Positions 11,694-23,590 of a stretch of DNA of 64,000 bases are shown piece after piece. Location: positions 91,852,466 through 91,916,465 of the forward strand of contig OZ021729.1 in assembly GCA_963978545.1 (NCBI GenBank), in the 5' to 3' direction. Under the pieces are notes generated by a model, which saw only the letters and a list, made by a program, of their open reading frames with translations, was not told where the DNA came from and did no database searches. Made by a program: the position numbers and the translations under genes. Numbering within the stretch: the stretch's first letter is position 1; the number at the start of each line of letters is the position of its first letter. The DNA comes from Linyphia triangularis. Its lineage: Eukaryota > Arthropoda > Arachnida > Araneae > Linyphiidae.

Positions 11694-11915
11694 GGCTCGG
11701 TGGCACAATAGCGTGCGGATGCTCTCGGGTTCGATTCCTCGTGACGGTGATCAGAAATTTGATTTGAAAAATTAGTAGATGAGGCGATTATTGTGCCGAA
11801 TAGTCTGCGGCCGATTGCCCAGCTGAATGAGGCTATCCGGGTTTTCTCACATACGAGATGCTAATACGGGAAAGTATTGGATTGAAAGACCTTTGGGAGG
11901 GCGTTACCAATTTAA
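11694..11915 (+). repeat. tRNA-like SINE family C, copy 1
   Basis: Begins with a tRNA-like head (GGCTCGGTGGCACAATAGCG) containing an exact polymerase III B box, GGTTCGATTCC, at about 11728-11738. A body of about 170 bases follows and ends near GAAAGACCTTTGGGAGGGCG. The terminal GAAAGACCT(C/T) block is shared with 12252-12340, 12611-12700 and 34696-34940. No target-site duplication was identified. Confidence 0.55.
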
Positions 11916-12251
11916 AATTTGACTATCAATATTCTTGATCTTGAAAGGAAATTACTATAGTTCTTTTGCGCAATGAAAAATTTAAACCAAGACAACTTAG
12001 TCTTAAATTTGTGTTTAGTATTAATTAAACGGTGCACTGGCTAACTATTAGTTACTTCAAAATCTAAGAATAGCTTAAGTCACACATGGGACGAAGTATT
12101 TCAAAAACAAAATTGTCCATCATTTGCGTCTCGAATGGGTGAAAACCCCAAAAATGAACAATAGTTAGCTTGATAATCTACATGAGATCATTTTTCATAA
12201 GCAATGCCATGTCTTCTCACTTTTGAAATTGGATATTTCATACCATTCGTA

Positions 12252-12340
12252 ACTCATTGTTGTTCCTCTTGAAAGACCTCCAGGAAGGTATTTCACGTAC
12301 CTCCTTCTAACACCTAAAACTACTCCCATCCGCGATTAGT
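12252..12340 (+). repeat. SINE family C tail fragment 1
   Basis: Shares with 12611-12700 the order ACTCATTG, CCTCTTGAAAGACCTCCAG, TTCACGTNCCTCC, TAACAC. The CTTGAAAGACCTCC block also ends the fuller copies at 11694 and 34696, so these are probably 3' portions of the same family. Confidence 0.6.
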
Positions 12341-12441
12341 CCAGATAGTAGGGGAGTTTAATCCAAGGCTATCAAGAAACAGTTTGTTGAGGCATAAAAA
12401 ACTTTTCTTTAATTGTGTTAGTCGATTTAATATTTTGTATT

Positions 12442-12480
<39 letters not shown>

Positions 12481-12610
12481 CTTAATGCTAAATATGAATC
12501 CTTATTTATCAGAAGATATAATGTGAATAATTAGAAAAGAAAAGGAAAAAAAAAATATTATAAACGATTGTTAAGATTCGCGTGAATTGTCAGGTATGAG
12601 TTTTCCAAGT

Positions 12611-12700
12611 GACTCATTGCTGGCGAGTTACCTCTTGAAAGACCTCCAGTGATTCACGTGCCTCCCTTTAACACTTAACCAGAACTTGCTCCAACGACGT
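12611..12700 (+). repeat. SINE family C tail fragment 2
   Basis: Second copy of the fragment at 12252-12340, about 360 bases downstream in direct orientation. A run of about 29 T lies between them at 12447-12475. The pair could be two insertions or one local duplication; flanks beyond the shared block do not match well. Confidence 0.6.
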
Positions 12701-13943
12701 CCTGTGTAGCTCTTGCGCCAAGTCAGCTGGTCTTGAGCAGTATTTCTCTCGGCTATTTCTTGCGATTTATTTATCTAATAGTCTAAGTCTGATTTCAGAT
12801 GCTACAACCACTACTCAGATATTACAATTTGAACTCGGTCAGCGGGTGAGATCGACACCTGAGCTAGCACATCTCTAGTAGTGGATTATCCAACAGAACG
12901 TATTGCGAAAGATTAAACATAAAAGAAAAGAGTAAAAAAAAAATGTTTTTTAATTTAAAACAAAATATATATTACGATACGTTTTAGGAATTTTTTTTTA
13001 CATAATATCGACAAAAGGTGGCGTCATTTTGAATCGGCTGGGTAATTCGAGTGAGAACTACGTACATAGATAAAATTTGAGCACCTTAATCTTGGACCAT
13101 TTTACCACAGGAACATGGAACATTTTACCACACTGTATTGCACGCACATAAACGTAGGGGATAGCGCTGTCCTTTCATACTGATCTCCTCTCTGCGAAAA
13201 GGATGGGGGGGATAGAGATCTCGTAGAATGGAAGAGGATTTAGCATCGACTTGTTTCAATGGGGTAATCGCGACGGCGAATTAACCGTAGCTCTTTGTCG
13301 AGAAAAGGTTTATAATAATAACAACAACTAGGCAGCCGAGGAATTTGTCGTGGGGGGATATATATATTATTCCGATAGCTGGAAGGTCTCCTAATTCCGT
13401 CGGCAAATTGGAAATTGATTTCGGCGAGTATTAAAATGCAGTGGGTGGAAAAATGGAAGAGGGGAATTGCGCATTTAAAACTGGCCTCATTAATGGACTC
13501 CTCTAATTCTGTCTGTTCTCTCTCTGAATGCGATTTGTAGCATAGGAGAAATTTTTAATTAGAGCCAGAGCTTGTTTGTTCGTGTGATCCACTGTGTTGC
13601 TCTGGACGAGGATTCAAATTATACGCATTCATTGCCGGCTGGGATTGGAGGGGACAGGATTCGGGGTTCAAAATGGAAATCTGGTTGCGGCGATTCTTTT
13701 GTTTCTAGGCTTTAAAATTGGAGAGATAGTAGTAGACCAGAATAACGTGTTTATTAGAATAGACTGGGGAGGCTGTTTTATTGGCGAGATCCTTATTATA
13801 ACAATCGAGAGGCATGTCGTTCAAATGAAAGACTCAATCCGAATATACTGTCACCCAAACTAAAAAGGCACTACTTCTGTAATTAGATTTGAAGTAATAA
13901 TGGTTTTTGGCTGCCGAAGTTTAACTCAAATGTAACAGATACT
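12701..13943. other. Unassigned non-coding DNA, partly balanced composition
   Basis: Sequence between about 13020 and 13860 is less AT-rich than its surroundings, with scattered CpGs. An open frame of 89 codons at 13594-13863 has no family resemblance I can name. Candidate single-copy non-coding DNA; no repeat family matched. Confidence 0.4.
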
Positions 13944-14141
13944 AAAACAGTTTTGGTTGGTTGTATTCAGATTATCTGTCGCTGTCAGCAACACGAGGGC
14001 TATAATGCGCCGAAACATTCGTCATTAGACAAGCCAGCATACATTTACCCATGCCAATACGGGACTTGAATCCGCAACCTCGCGGTCCAGAAGCTAGCAC
14101 GCTAACCACTATACCGTTTGGTCGGCCTTAAAAACAGTTTT
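13944..14141 (-). repeat. tRNA-derived SINE family A, copy 3
   Basis: Inserted in minus orientation between direct repeats AAAACAGTTTT at 13944-13954 and 14131-14141. Read on the minus strand it has the full head GACCAAACGGTATAGTGG, a B-box-like TTCAAGTCCC and the usual body and GGTTGG (CCAACC) tail. A short internal deletion removes the GGTGTTTG part. Confidence 0.9.
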
Positions 14142-14189
14142 GAATGGAGACTCTCGTGACTTACTATGGTAGTCTCTTTATATTAAAAC

Positions 14190-14770
14190 AATATAACCCA
14201 TTGAAACCAAGTTTTTAGTACAAATCCTTTGCATTGTCAATTTTTATATTCATTAATATAGCGCCGATTTTGTTGTCAGCGCGTGCTTGCTGTTTGCATC
14301 TAACTTTAAATATTAAAAACATATCTATCGGCAAAATATGTGACAAACTACGTTTTAAAATTTATTTATTAAAAATGAAGTTGCATTTGAGTCCAAATAT
14401 CTTTTATTTAAAACAATTTTGTCAACAGGAAAGAGTTTCAAAGGTGATCGGCAAAAATTCTCTCAATTGCAGCGTTACTACGTAACGTTGAATTGACTGG
14501 ACCGCACTTCATAATGAATTTATACATTCACGTTCGATTTTCTTTTAATTATTCTTATTAAAATAAGGTTGGCAACAGGAAAGAGTTTCAACAATTGTAG
14601 GTTCAATAGGATTTATTAGTATTCCAAAACGATTATAGAAACGGGAGTAAAAACGACCTTTTAGTAAATTTTTTTTAAATGCATTGCTGTCGACATCGAA
14701 TCTATCTACCAAGTTTGAACTCGATCAGAAGGCGACAAGTGGATTGATTAGGCTTCCGCGGATTTGTCGC
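14190..14770 (+). repeat. Repeat family R, copy (about 580 bp)
   Basis: Starts with ATAACCCATTGAAACCAAG and continues AATTTTTATATTCATTAATA, GTGCTTGCTGTTTGCATCTA, AACAGGAAAGAGTTTCAA and ATCTATCTACCAAGTTTGAA near its end. Two AACAGGAAAGAGTTTCAA blocks about 150 bases apart indicate an internal duplication in this copy. No coding capacity; an open frame at 14234-14485 is contained in the repeat and has no known domain. Confidence 0.8.
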
Positions 14771-16030
14771 AGATTGTTCCTCAAGTGAGTGAGTGATCGC
14801 TCGTAATAAATTGATTTTAATCGAAATTTTATTTCAATCTAATTGTTTTTTTATTCAATTTTATTTATTGAGTCAATAGAACTGCAGGCTGACACTATTT
14901 CTACGTACAAAATACTAAAACTTTTTTTTTTTTTTTTTTTAAAAAGATAAATCAATAGCCAGGTAAATCCCATGAAAGTGAAGTATGGTTTATTTCCATA
15001 CGTTTCACGAACTTTAAAGGTGCTGCGACTAATTTTTGCGCTTTTTTTTTATTATTATTATTATTGCAAAGCATTTGTAAATATTTTTTTTTGCCAGTTA
15101 TTTTTTATTTCATTTCATTTTCAATTGAATTTTGTTGCATGCTTAACTAAAGACGGAATTTAATTTTTTTTTTTTTAAAGTTTGATAGTATGTTATTATC
15201 ATTATTTTATTATTACGAGATTAAAATTAAAATATTATTTAAAATTATTTTTACAATAATTTACAGCAAATGTTTCGTGTGTTAATCACGAAGATGGAGA
15301 AAAGAAGTAATTCCAAATGAGATGTACGGACAATTAGAAAGTCCGTCTGTCTTCACGTTCACTAAATACAACGGAACTGTCTTTCGTTGGGTGGTCCAAG
15401 TGATTAATCAGCTAAAGTGTATTGCTCTGCCCCCTCCTCCCCCCCCCCCCCTCCACGAACTTTTCAGCAGAACTGGGAACCTCTAGCACCATTCTAGCAT
15501 CATTCATACCAGCACAAATTCTTGTTTGTTTCTTTTAGAAGTTATCGTACTTCTCATCTTTATCACAATTAAATAGACAATGAAAGCAATGCTTGCACCA
15601 AATTATCAGAGGAGGGGAAAATTCAAATATTTTTTGACAGTTCAAATTAATAGTTTAAAGTTGAAAAAAAAAAAAAAAAACTAAAATGTTTAATACTGAA
15701 TAATTAGCTTGATGACTGCTGCTTATGAAATTATCACTTTTTAAATCTTTTTTTTTTTTCTAATGAAGTTTGAACCATTGTTATATGATTTTTTAAGAAT
15801 TTTAGAATTTTTCACAATATTTAAGTGCCACGTTATTTAAAGTCTTAAGGGGAATCTTTTCTTTTATGGTAGAAAAAAAATTAAAAACACTAATTTTTAT
15901 TTTTATAAGTTATTTAGGACTAAAAAAAAATGTAGTTGAATAATAATTTTCGATGCCGGATATAAGTTATATAGTTAGAATAAAATCAAATTAAACAGGC
16001 AAATTTTTTCAGTTTTTTTTAAACTCTTTC
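14771..16030. other. Unassigned AT-rich non-coding DNA
   Basis: T-rich with runs at 14922-14940 and 15729-15739, a (TTA)n stretch near 15050-15065 and a run of 13 C at 15439-15451. An open frame at 14972-15163 is driven by these runs. No gene or repeat family recognised. Confidence 0.5.
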
Positions 16031-16225
16031 AAACAGCTAAATGCCGACCAAACGGTATAGTGGTTAGCATATACTAGCTTCTAGACCGCGAGGTTGGGGG
16101 TCGCGTGTTAGGCATGGGTGTTTGTAAATGCATGTTGACTTGTCTAATGACGAATGTTTCGGCCCATTATAGCCCTCGTGTTGCTGACGGCGCAAGATAA
16201 TCTGAATACAACCAAACAGCTAAAT
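16031..16225 (+). repeat. tRNA-derived SINE family A, copy 4 (full length)
   Basis: A perfect 12-base target-site duplication, AAACAGCTAAAT, at 16031-16042 and 16214-16225 surrounds a full-length element starting GCCGACCAAACGGTATAGTG. The B box is destroyed (GGTTGGGGGTCGCGTG). The copy ends at CTGAATACAACC. Confidence 0.93.
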
Positions 16226-17587
16226 TGAACCTTTAAAGTAACTTTTATAATTTCTATAGAAAAACTGTCACTGTGAAAACGGGGCTGTTGAAAAAGGGTA
16301 ATAGTTAGTAAAGTGTGATTAATTATGTGGACACACATGTAGAAGGGACAAGTCATAACAGGACGACTCAACACACATAATAAGAACGCTTGAACAAAGA
16401 GGACGAGCGTGAAGTTGACACTTGAAGATGATTTACGATCGTTTTGTAAAGCTGTAACTGGATTGCCACGACCTCCTTTGTGTCACACTAGATATGCAGG
16501 TTTGTTTTAATTCCGGGGAACATTGGTTCATAACTCGAGGTTTCTGGACCACCAAGTGGTCTGTAAGAAGGAACCCAATCATCAAGCCAAATATTGAAAG
16601 AAAGAAAAGAAAAAAATGGGTGTTTGTAACAGAGAGAGAATGCACTTCATTGTGAGGCTTCAGATAAGCAAAACACATCTGAACAAGAATAAATCATGTT
16701 AGAGATCTTAGAATAAACTTTGTTTAACACTTTAATAAGTAGGTTTTCTATCATTTAAGACTCAGCCATTGAATAAGATCTCTTAGAATTGCATTGGTAA
16801 TTCGGACAATTTAGCAAAAACAGACTTTGAAATGATATTTTAGTGTAGTATAGCCATCGTGTAGCTTTGATACCAGAAAATAATGAAAATCCTAGTGGTC
16901 CGAGGTTATGTTAAGGCGACTTGTCTCTATAGTAAATGTATACCAAAGTCTTCCCAAAAATATTTAAATCCAATTTTACTAGTGATCTATTAAATGAGTG
17001 GTTCTCTTCATACATATCTTTAGAATTAATGGTTTGCTTTTATCTTGTGGTTCATGATCACAACCGTAGAGATTGTAAGGGAACGACAGTTTACTAATTC
17101 AGATAAATTTGACAAGTTTATTGTCGTTGGGAAAAAGAAGTTTCAAAAAGAAAAAAGTTCACTTTGATCATTTTAACTTTGGGATACAATTAAAACGAGA
17201 AATGGGATACTCAAAAAATGAAAGTTTTAAGAGACGAAGAAATTGCTTATTTTTCGATTTCAAGTGTTATCGATTTCATAAACTCCCAATTCTATAATAC
17301 TTTTCGAAAATAGTTCGCCTAACAAAGTTCATCCGCTCGAAATTATTTTACATCGTTTTACGCATAAATCTACGTAAGAGTCGGCAAACCATTTTTGCTT
17401 TAAAATTCGAAAAATAATATGCTGTAGAGAGCTCTTATATGATTATCTAGTTAATCCTAGTTAATTAAACAAATTAACCATTAAACACGAAATTTTTATT
17501 ATAAATCTGTTATATGCATTGTCATCATTTAGGTGTAATTAACGATTTTAAGATCTGATACAGGATCTCTGTTTGGTTGATGATAGT
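16226..17587. other. Unassigned non-coding DNA
   Basis: Open frames on the minus strand at 16144-16374 (overlapping the SINE) and 16433-16678 show no known domain. Much of 16240-17590 is AT-rich single-copy-looking sequence without recognised repeats. Confidence 0.45.
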
Positions 17588-17675
17588 TTTTTGTTATTCG
17601 GAATCCACGTTAAGCTGAAGGTCCCGGCCTGATTGTGTATAAAAATAGGTCGTTGAGAGTACAAACCAACCAATC
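17588..17675 (+). repeat. SINE family B fragment
   Basis: Contains the body part of family B in the opposite orientation to the nearby full copy: GGAATCCACGTTAAGCTG, GGCCTGATTGTGTATAAAAA, then ACAAACCAACC. The tRNA-like head is absent. Confidence 0.5.
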
Positions 17676-17859
17676 AAGCAACTGACTTATTAAAGTTCCT
17701 AAGCTTTAGTAAATAAATTCTTGATTCTAGTAAATAAAAAAAATATTGTTTAGAATCGCAAAGACATGATTTTATTGTACTTTACTGTAGTGTCTCTTAC
17801 ATTTACGCGACAGAAATTTTCATCACTTTAATGTCAAACAGTAGTAATATCTACACAGA

Positions 17860-18048
17860 TACAGTTTTTTAGTTGGTTACCTATTTTTTTGCACAATAAC
17901 AACTAACCAGGCCAAGCCCTACATCTCAACGTGGATTCCGAACTATAAATAATATTCATGCCTAAACCAGGATTCGAATCCGGCATCTTTGGCATGCGAG
18001 GCAAAAGCGTTTACAACACAACCATTAGGCGGCCTACAATTTTTTTAG
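17860..18048 (-). repeat. tRNA-like SINE family B, copy 2
   Basis: On the minus strand the head GGCCGCCTAATGGTTGTGTT resembles a tRNA A-box region and is followed by an exact polymerase III B box, GGATTCGAATCCTG. The body contains CGGAATCCACGTTGAGATGT and ends GGTAACCAAC. Imperfect flanking direct repeats (TACAGTTTTTTAG and TACAATTTTTTTAG) suggest a target-site duplication, placing the element at about 17873-18034. This is the best-preserved of the three long B copies. Confidence 0.75.
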
Positions 18049-18551
18049 TACATCAGTTTCTAGTTTAGTTATACTTTTAATCAATCAACAAGAAACTTAA
18101 GTTATCTGACATCAAATGTAATACTTTATTTTCCAGTATTTAGGAAACATTATCTACAAAACTGCATATATGTAAATGATGACATTAAGTGACGAAATAT
18201 ACTTGAGCAATATTTGAGGGGCAAATGGACAGAAAAAAAAAATCTGCTAAAAATCGTTTGACGCGTTTAAATCCTAAGAGAACCTCCCTTTGATAGCCAT
18301 TGAGGAGCGGCAACATCAGTCAAAAGGGATTCCTGATTTCCATGACAACAGACGCCTTCTCTGGTCATCAGGCTTCTGGTCATTAATGCCCCCAAACAGA
18401 GAGAGGAATCCGATAATGGATGCTGCTGCTGCTGACCGCTCAATGCGGTTTTGTTTAATATGAAGCATTTTCAAACAGCGTCTGGATTTGTCATGCTCTG
18501 CGTTTGAAGAACACTAACGGCAATATCGTTTTTAAAAAGTAAATACATTTT
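18049..18551. other. Single-copy-looking segment of balanced composition
   Basis: Between about 18290 and 18510 the sequence is much less AT-rich than its neighbours and matches no repeat family in the window. It includes a CTG triplet tract (18421-18436) and the word TGACCGCTCAATGCGG. It could be a conserved non-coding element, but nothing in the sequence alone proves it. Confidence 0.3.
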
Positions 18552-19035
18552 TAAATCTTTTGTATTAACTTCGATTTTGCGTGTTTGTTTGTCGATGGCG
18601 GGCTAATCTGTGGAACCCCTTTGCCGTCAATTCGATGATGGCAATGCATTCTATCCAATTTTGGGAGCTGTCACTAAAAGGTCGCTTTTACGGAATACTA
18701 ATAGACCAACTTGGGGTCCAAGCTGATAGAGTATCTAACTGATCACTAAAAACTCTTTCCTCTTGCCAAAGTTATTTCAATAAATAAACAATAAAATTGC
18801 TTTAATCAGAATAAATAAAAGATATTTGGATGTGAATGCATAAATTCAAATTCATTTTTAATTAATAAATTTTGAAAGGTAGTTTACCGCATATTTTGCT
18901 GATAGAGGTGATGTGTTTTTAAAGGTTAAAATCAAGCACACGATGAAAACAGAAATGGCGCTTTGTTAATGAGTATAAAAATTGAAAATATACATAATAT
19001 ATTTATATTAAAAACTTTGTTTTTATGGGTTATAT
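18552..19035 (-). repeat. Repeat family R, near-complete copy
   Basis: Reverse-oriented copy. It begins with TTAAATCTTTTGTATTAACT and TCGATTTTGCGTGTTTG, contains AAAAGGTCGCTTTTACGGAA, ACTCTTTCCTCTTGCC, AATAAATTTTGAAA and CATATTTTGCTGATAGA, and ends TTTGTTTTTATGGGTTAT. Comparison with the other copies gives a family length near 480 bp and short inverted motifs TTTAAAATCCTTTATAT and ATATAAAGGATTTTAAA towards the two ends. Confidence 0.8.
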
Positions 19036-19057
19036 TATTTCATTCGTTAAATCAATT

Positions 19058-19130
19058 TCAATTTTGTTTGTTTCTTCTCTAAAAATTTCAATTTTTTTTG
19101 TTTCTTCTCTAAAAATTTCAATTTTTTTGG
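19058..19130. repeat. Short tandem repeat, 30-bp unit
   Basis: Two and a half units, almost identical, of TCAATTTT(G/T)TTTGTTTCTTC followed by TCTAAAAATT, directly after the family R copy. A 62-codon open frame at 19025-19213 exists because 30 is divisible by three; it is not a gene. Confidence 0.85.
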
Positions 19131-20049
19131 TTAAATGCAATAACATTTTCAAGCACCTTATACCTGATATCAGTACAAGAGCATTCCTAATAATTCTTTT
19201 CCGCTCCGGATAAAATCTTCAAATGATTAATTAACCGACTTATCTTCATCCAATCGAGTTAAAACTTGGCAAATAGACTTGTTGGCGATTATATGCATTC
19301 TATCAACTTCTTTTTGTTTGTGGGGGGAGAGGGAAATTAGTCAGCTCCACTCAACCGATATTTTTCTTTATAGTGTTTGAACAGTCGAACCCTCTGAATA
19401 AGTTGCTTACTTGAATAAGCTGCATCGTATGTAAAAGAACCCTACTTATAAAGGAGTTTTAGTAAAAACTTAATTTTTATGGGTACATTTTTTAATGTCT
19501 AGCCCATTTCTCAGAATACGTTATCTTATACAGGTCAATTTCGATTCACGGATAGTCGATCAAATTTTTACTTTCAGAAATGAGTAGACACGACGGTCGT
19601 TGTGGAAAGTGATCTAAAATACGGGGTAATTTTAATTAAAAGACATCCCAGAATGCCTTCACTTCTTGACTCCTATTACACTGTATTTTTTTTATCTTAT
19701 TTCGTTGTTTCTTTTTACGACATAGTCCTCTCTTGAGACAAATCAATACAAATGAAATCTTTACATCTTATCAAAGGGTCAAAAGTTTTAAAATTTTAAG
19801 GAGTTATTTCAAATATTAATTTGTCATATTGATATGAAACAAGCCTATTTTTTAAGTAAAAGATTATTTCTTAAAATTATATAAAGAAGCAGTAAAAAAA
19901 AATTAAAAAAATATATTATAAAAATAATAATTATAAGCTTACGTAGAAGAAACACGTTTTTATCACCAGTTGATATTTAATTGATTTCATATTTCTAATC
20001 ACGTAACAATGAACATGTTTAACATCCTTTAAGATTGTTCGGCTCCTTC
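19131..20049. other. Unassigned AT-rich non-coding DNA
   Basis: A short family-R-like phrase (CATCCAATCGAGTTAAAACT) occurs at about 19247-19266. The remainder is AT-rich and unrecognised. Confidence 0.45.
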
Positions 20050-20242
20050 ATAGGAACCCATGGCCGACCAAACGATATAAACGTGCTAGCTTCTAGAACG
20101 AGAGGTTCCGAGTCCCGTGTTAGGCATGGGTGTTTGTAAATGTACGTTGGCTTGTCTAATGACGAATGTTTCGGCCCATTATAGCCCTCGTGTTGCTGAA
20201 GGTGCCAGATAATCTGAAAACAACCAACCATAGGAACCCATG
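20050..20242 (+). repeat. tRNA-derived SINE family A, copy 5
   Basis: A 13-base duplication, ATAGGAACCCATG, at 20050-20062 and 20230-20242 flanks the element. The head GCCGACCAAACGATATAAAC has lost the TAGTGGTTAG part of the A box. The B box reads GGTTCCGAGTCCC. The body is close to the family consensus, with GAAGGTGCCAGATAATCTGA near the end. Confidence 0.92.
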
Positions 20243-21948
20243 TTGAATTGAACAACTTTGGGGGTATCTCATTTATTAACCGATTCTTCGATCATTATGA
20301 AACTTTCGTAGTATAATAACTGGATTCTTTTGATTTCTTTGACACGAGATTTTTATTATTTTTTGAAAATTAAAATAATTATGACTTTCTAAAAATATAT
20401 TGAAAAAAATTGTTAAAATTTTAGACCGATTTTTTTTAAAGCACGCTGCTTACCATTTTTTCGTCGAGTTAAAGTACTTAAATACATTAGAGAAACATGA
20501 ATAAAAGATTTTAAGCATTTATATTAAATAGATTATAAGTTAGGTGCCCCCCAAACATGAAAAAACAGCATTTTAAGAAATTCAGCTTTAAAGTTGAAAA
20601 ATAAAATTAAAAAAAAAAACAAAAAAAATAAAAAAACATGCATTAAATACCTACATTTTGTTTACTTCAAAAAATTGTAAAAAATACTTCAGAATAAGAT
20701 ATAATCATACAAATGAGACATCATTTTAAAGAGAAGAATTTAAATTATTATAAACACTAATAAACTCAATATTAATAATCTGTGAAACATATTATGTGCC
20801 AGAACCCCTTAAGGGGGACCGAAATTTCTTCAAAAATCTTAATTTTTTTTCTGATTTTAAAAAATAGTTCATACATTCCTGAAGAGAATGATGTTTTTAT
20901 CTTATTTCTCGGGTGATTAGAACGCCACAAAATTACCTGTGATTTAAACATCACTAATGGGCGTAACACCTTGAAGCGTCTGCTTAAAGTGCGTTTTTCG
21001 AGCACTAGTGTTTTTCACAGATGTTGCATATTCAAATCGATATATCTGCAGAACCATTAACAATTGGCTTTTCAAATTTTTGGAGCATTTAATTTATATA
21101 GTTTTAAATATTTTGTCTTCGCAGAATTTTATTTTTTTAATTCTGTTTTAAAATATAACATTTAGCGTAAAAGATAACATAAAAAAAAGCAAAAATTTCA
21201 ATATTTTAACTTTGAGAATTTTTTTAATTCACCTATCAAAATTCTGTGAAGACAAAATTTTCTTTATATAATTATGTATTACGGAAAGCTTTCACTTTGA
21301 AAAAAAATTATTTTTTCTTGACTTATATCAAAATACGCAAACATCGATTATTATGGATTTTTCTTGGTTTTTAAATTTGTTTTAAATAACTAAACACAAT
21401 ATTTAAAAAAAAACATTTTCTCAAAGATATATAAATAGTATCTCATACATAAAATAAGTTTTTGACATAAAAATGTACATAAATAAAGTTTTTTTTTAAT
21501 TTCGGTACCCCGGACCCCTCAAGATGAGAGGGGGGGGGGGTCATTATCCCAATGGAGGTGGTCAGTGGACGATTGAAATGCACAAGAAGAAGTCATTTAC
21601 GTCTCGTGTTTTCCCACGAACTTCAATGACAGTGAATAAAAGTACACCCTCTTTGTTTTCCCCAAAGACGCGTTCTGCTTGGGTTGAGGTAAAAAAGCCA
21701 AAAAACTTTCTGTCGGCATTTCCGAGAAATCAAAAGACAAGCTTTTCGGAAATGACATTTTATTGGTCAACTATCGTGTGGAGAGATATTTTCTTCGTGC
21801 TCTGTGACAGTGCTCTGAACAGAATATTCAATATTTCGGAAGAAGACGGAAGGACAAAATCAGCAATCTCGAGATGTGGTCACATTTAACCCTTTCTGCC
21901 CTTTTCAATTTTAGAAGAAAAAAATCAATTATCTGCTTATTGCCAATG
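20243..21948. other. Unassigned AT-rich non-coding DNA
   Basis: Very AT-rich to about 21500. An 11-base G run lies at 21530-21540, followed by a less AT-rich stretch containing a 121-codon open frame at 21524-21889. That frame begins in the G run, has no recognised domain and no splice or promoter support, so I do not call it. Confidence 0.45.
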
Positions 21949-22184
21949 TACAGTTTAACCTGAGCCTTAAGTCCAAGCCCATTGCAAAGTTTTTTTTATT
22001 TGAGTTTTATAAAGTATCGATACATCAATATAACTGAACATCATCAGCATACACATCTGTTTATACAAGCAGGCGGAGTTGGCGCACACACAATGCCTTT
22101 CCTGCGCATGCCCAAACATAAAGTGGGGACGGACACCTGGCCACACTTTTGAAAACAATACCTTTGGGCTTAAGGCGCAGGGAA
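21949..22184. repeat. MITE-like element family N, copy 1
   Basis: About 235 bp with inverted ends. The left end is TACAGTTTAACCTGAGCCTT then AAGTCCAAGCCC; the right end contains TTTGGGCTTAAGGCGCAG. The interior blocks TTATTTGAGT(T/C)TTATAAA and GTGTGGCC or its complement are shared with 35980-36114 and 41077-41260. A minus-strand open frame at 21967-22158 lies inside it and is not a gene. Confidence 0.65.
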
Positions 22185-22991
22185 ATTAAACTATTAGGAT
22201 GGATCTATCATTAAATTACAGCAAAACATTCTGAAAATAACTTGAAAAACAGTCTACTAAATTTTGAAAAAAGAAATTGCGATAAAAAAATTAATTCTTT
22301 ATAAAGCTCCAAATTTATGACAACAGTTTTACAATAAATCCTCAAATAACAACACATGTAAAGGGGGGAAAAACACACCTTCAGTAACGCTTTTAAATAT
22401 TTGTATGGTCATTACAATTTGTTTTAAGCATTTCTTTGATATTGTATGAACATAAAAATTAACCATTAACATTAATTTGTTAAGTAAAAATTATTCAATA
22501 TCTTGCTTTGAACACATTTATTACGCTTTCCAATGTGTAAGGAATAAAAAAAAACTAGCTTACTAACAAACAATTACAACAACAGCAACAAAGTTGGCGA
22601 CAGTTGGCGTTCATAACTTTCTCCTAGAACATTATTCAATATTTCCTACGGCCCTCTGCACGACACAATACAATCCCAACAGAAAGAAAACTAATATCTG
22701 ATAGTTTACCTACTTCTCTAAGTTATCCAGTTACGCAAGATGCATCGGGGACAACAACAACAACAAAAAAACGAACCACAGATACAAACAAAATAGAGAA
22801 GAGACAAAACACGAACGGAAGAAGAAAAAAAAACGTCAAACAAACCAGAGATACAAACACAACAATCAACACGTGGCGAAATATCTGACATTCTGGCGCT
22901 ACCTTTCATATTCACAGTTTTTTCGCCAAGGGATTTTTTTCCGCCAAATCTTTTTTTTTTTTATTGCCTCTCTCCGTCCCCACATGATGTG
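22185..22991. other. Unassigned non-coding DNA
   Basis: AT-rich up to about 22580, then simple CAA-type repeats near 22750-22765. A minus-strand open frame at 22718-22915 reads through these and is not supported. Composition becomes more balanced towards the X-box that follows. Confidence 0.4.
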
Positions 22992-23005
22992 GTTGCTATG
23001 GTAAC
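22992..23005. promoter_or_regulatory. RFX-type X-box motif
   Basis: GTTGCTATGGTAAC is a near-perfect 14-base palindromic X-box, the established RFX family motif being two inverted GTTGCY-type half-sites. Only one position pair departs from symmetry. It stands in a GC-richer patch with GCCAAG and CCGCCAAA just upstream (22925-22950). RFX sites drive ciliary and neuronal genes in animals, but no adjacent gene is visible. The motif match is clear; function is inference. Confidence 0.4.
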
Positions 23006-23489
23006 CAGGGAGCAGGGAGAGCAAGATCTGTAAACCCTATTACCATACTGCAAAAGATTTTTTTTTTCCGTTATTTTTTATCGTCATTTTTTTTTGCGGG
23101 GGGTGGGGCAGCTGGGGAGAGTCCAAAAGGAGCGAGGGGGTGGGGGATTTGGAATGATCCATTCAGATGTAAAGGGAGAGAAGGGTATTAAAAGGATGGG
23201 CATGAATGTGAAATCATTAAAAATTGAAGATGCGGGGATCTGTTTTAAAGCAAATATCTTAGTACCGTTTCTTACAATTGCTGGAAAAGATAATCTGAAA
23301 ATTTCATTAAATATTGGATAGGAAAGTGTTTTGGTACAACAAACACAAGGGTCAGCTAGTTAGGAGGAAGTGGATCATTCAATACACCCTCTATATGTTA
23401 CAAATCATCTAGCTAAATTAATTAAGGAACTACTTTGTATAAAAACCCCTTGACATTTGGAGAGTAGGTACGAAAACTTAATTGTATCT
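23006..23489. other. Unassigned non-coding DNA
   Basis: Holds a G-rich patch (23098-23155) and, at about 23426-23480, a fragment resembling one arm of palindromic element P (CTACTTTGTATAAAAACC, TTGACATTTGG). A 75-codon open frame at 23094-23321 starts in the G-rich patch and has no domain. Confidence 0.45.
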
Positions 23490-23590
23490 AAAACTAGATT
23501 GAATGCATTGTCATCCACAGCAAGTCCATTTGCTAAGATTTAGTTCGATTGGATAACGGTAAGTGGGTTAGTTAGCCCTCTGAAGATTTT
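23490..23590 (+). repeat. Repeat family R fragment
   Basis: Carries the diagnostic block order TTGAATGCATTGTCATC, a diverged form of the CTATCTGCCAAGTTT motif, CGATTGGATAACGG and GTTAGTTAGCCCTCTGAAGA. Only the portion near the element's 3' end is present. Confidence 0.5.

Noticed and set aside
21524..21889. 121-codon open frame
   Set aside because: Begins inside an 11-base G run and lacks a domain or splice signals.
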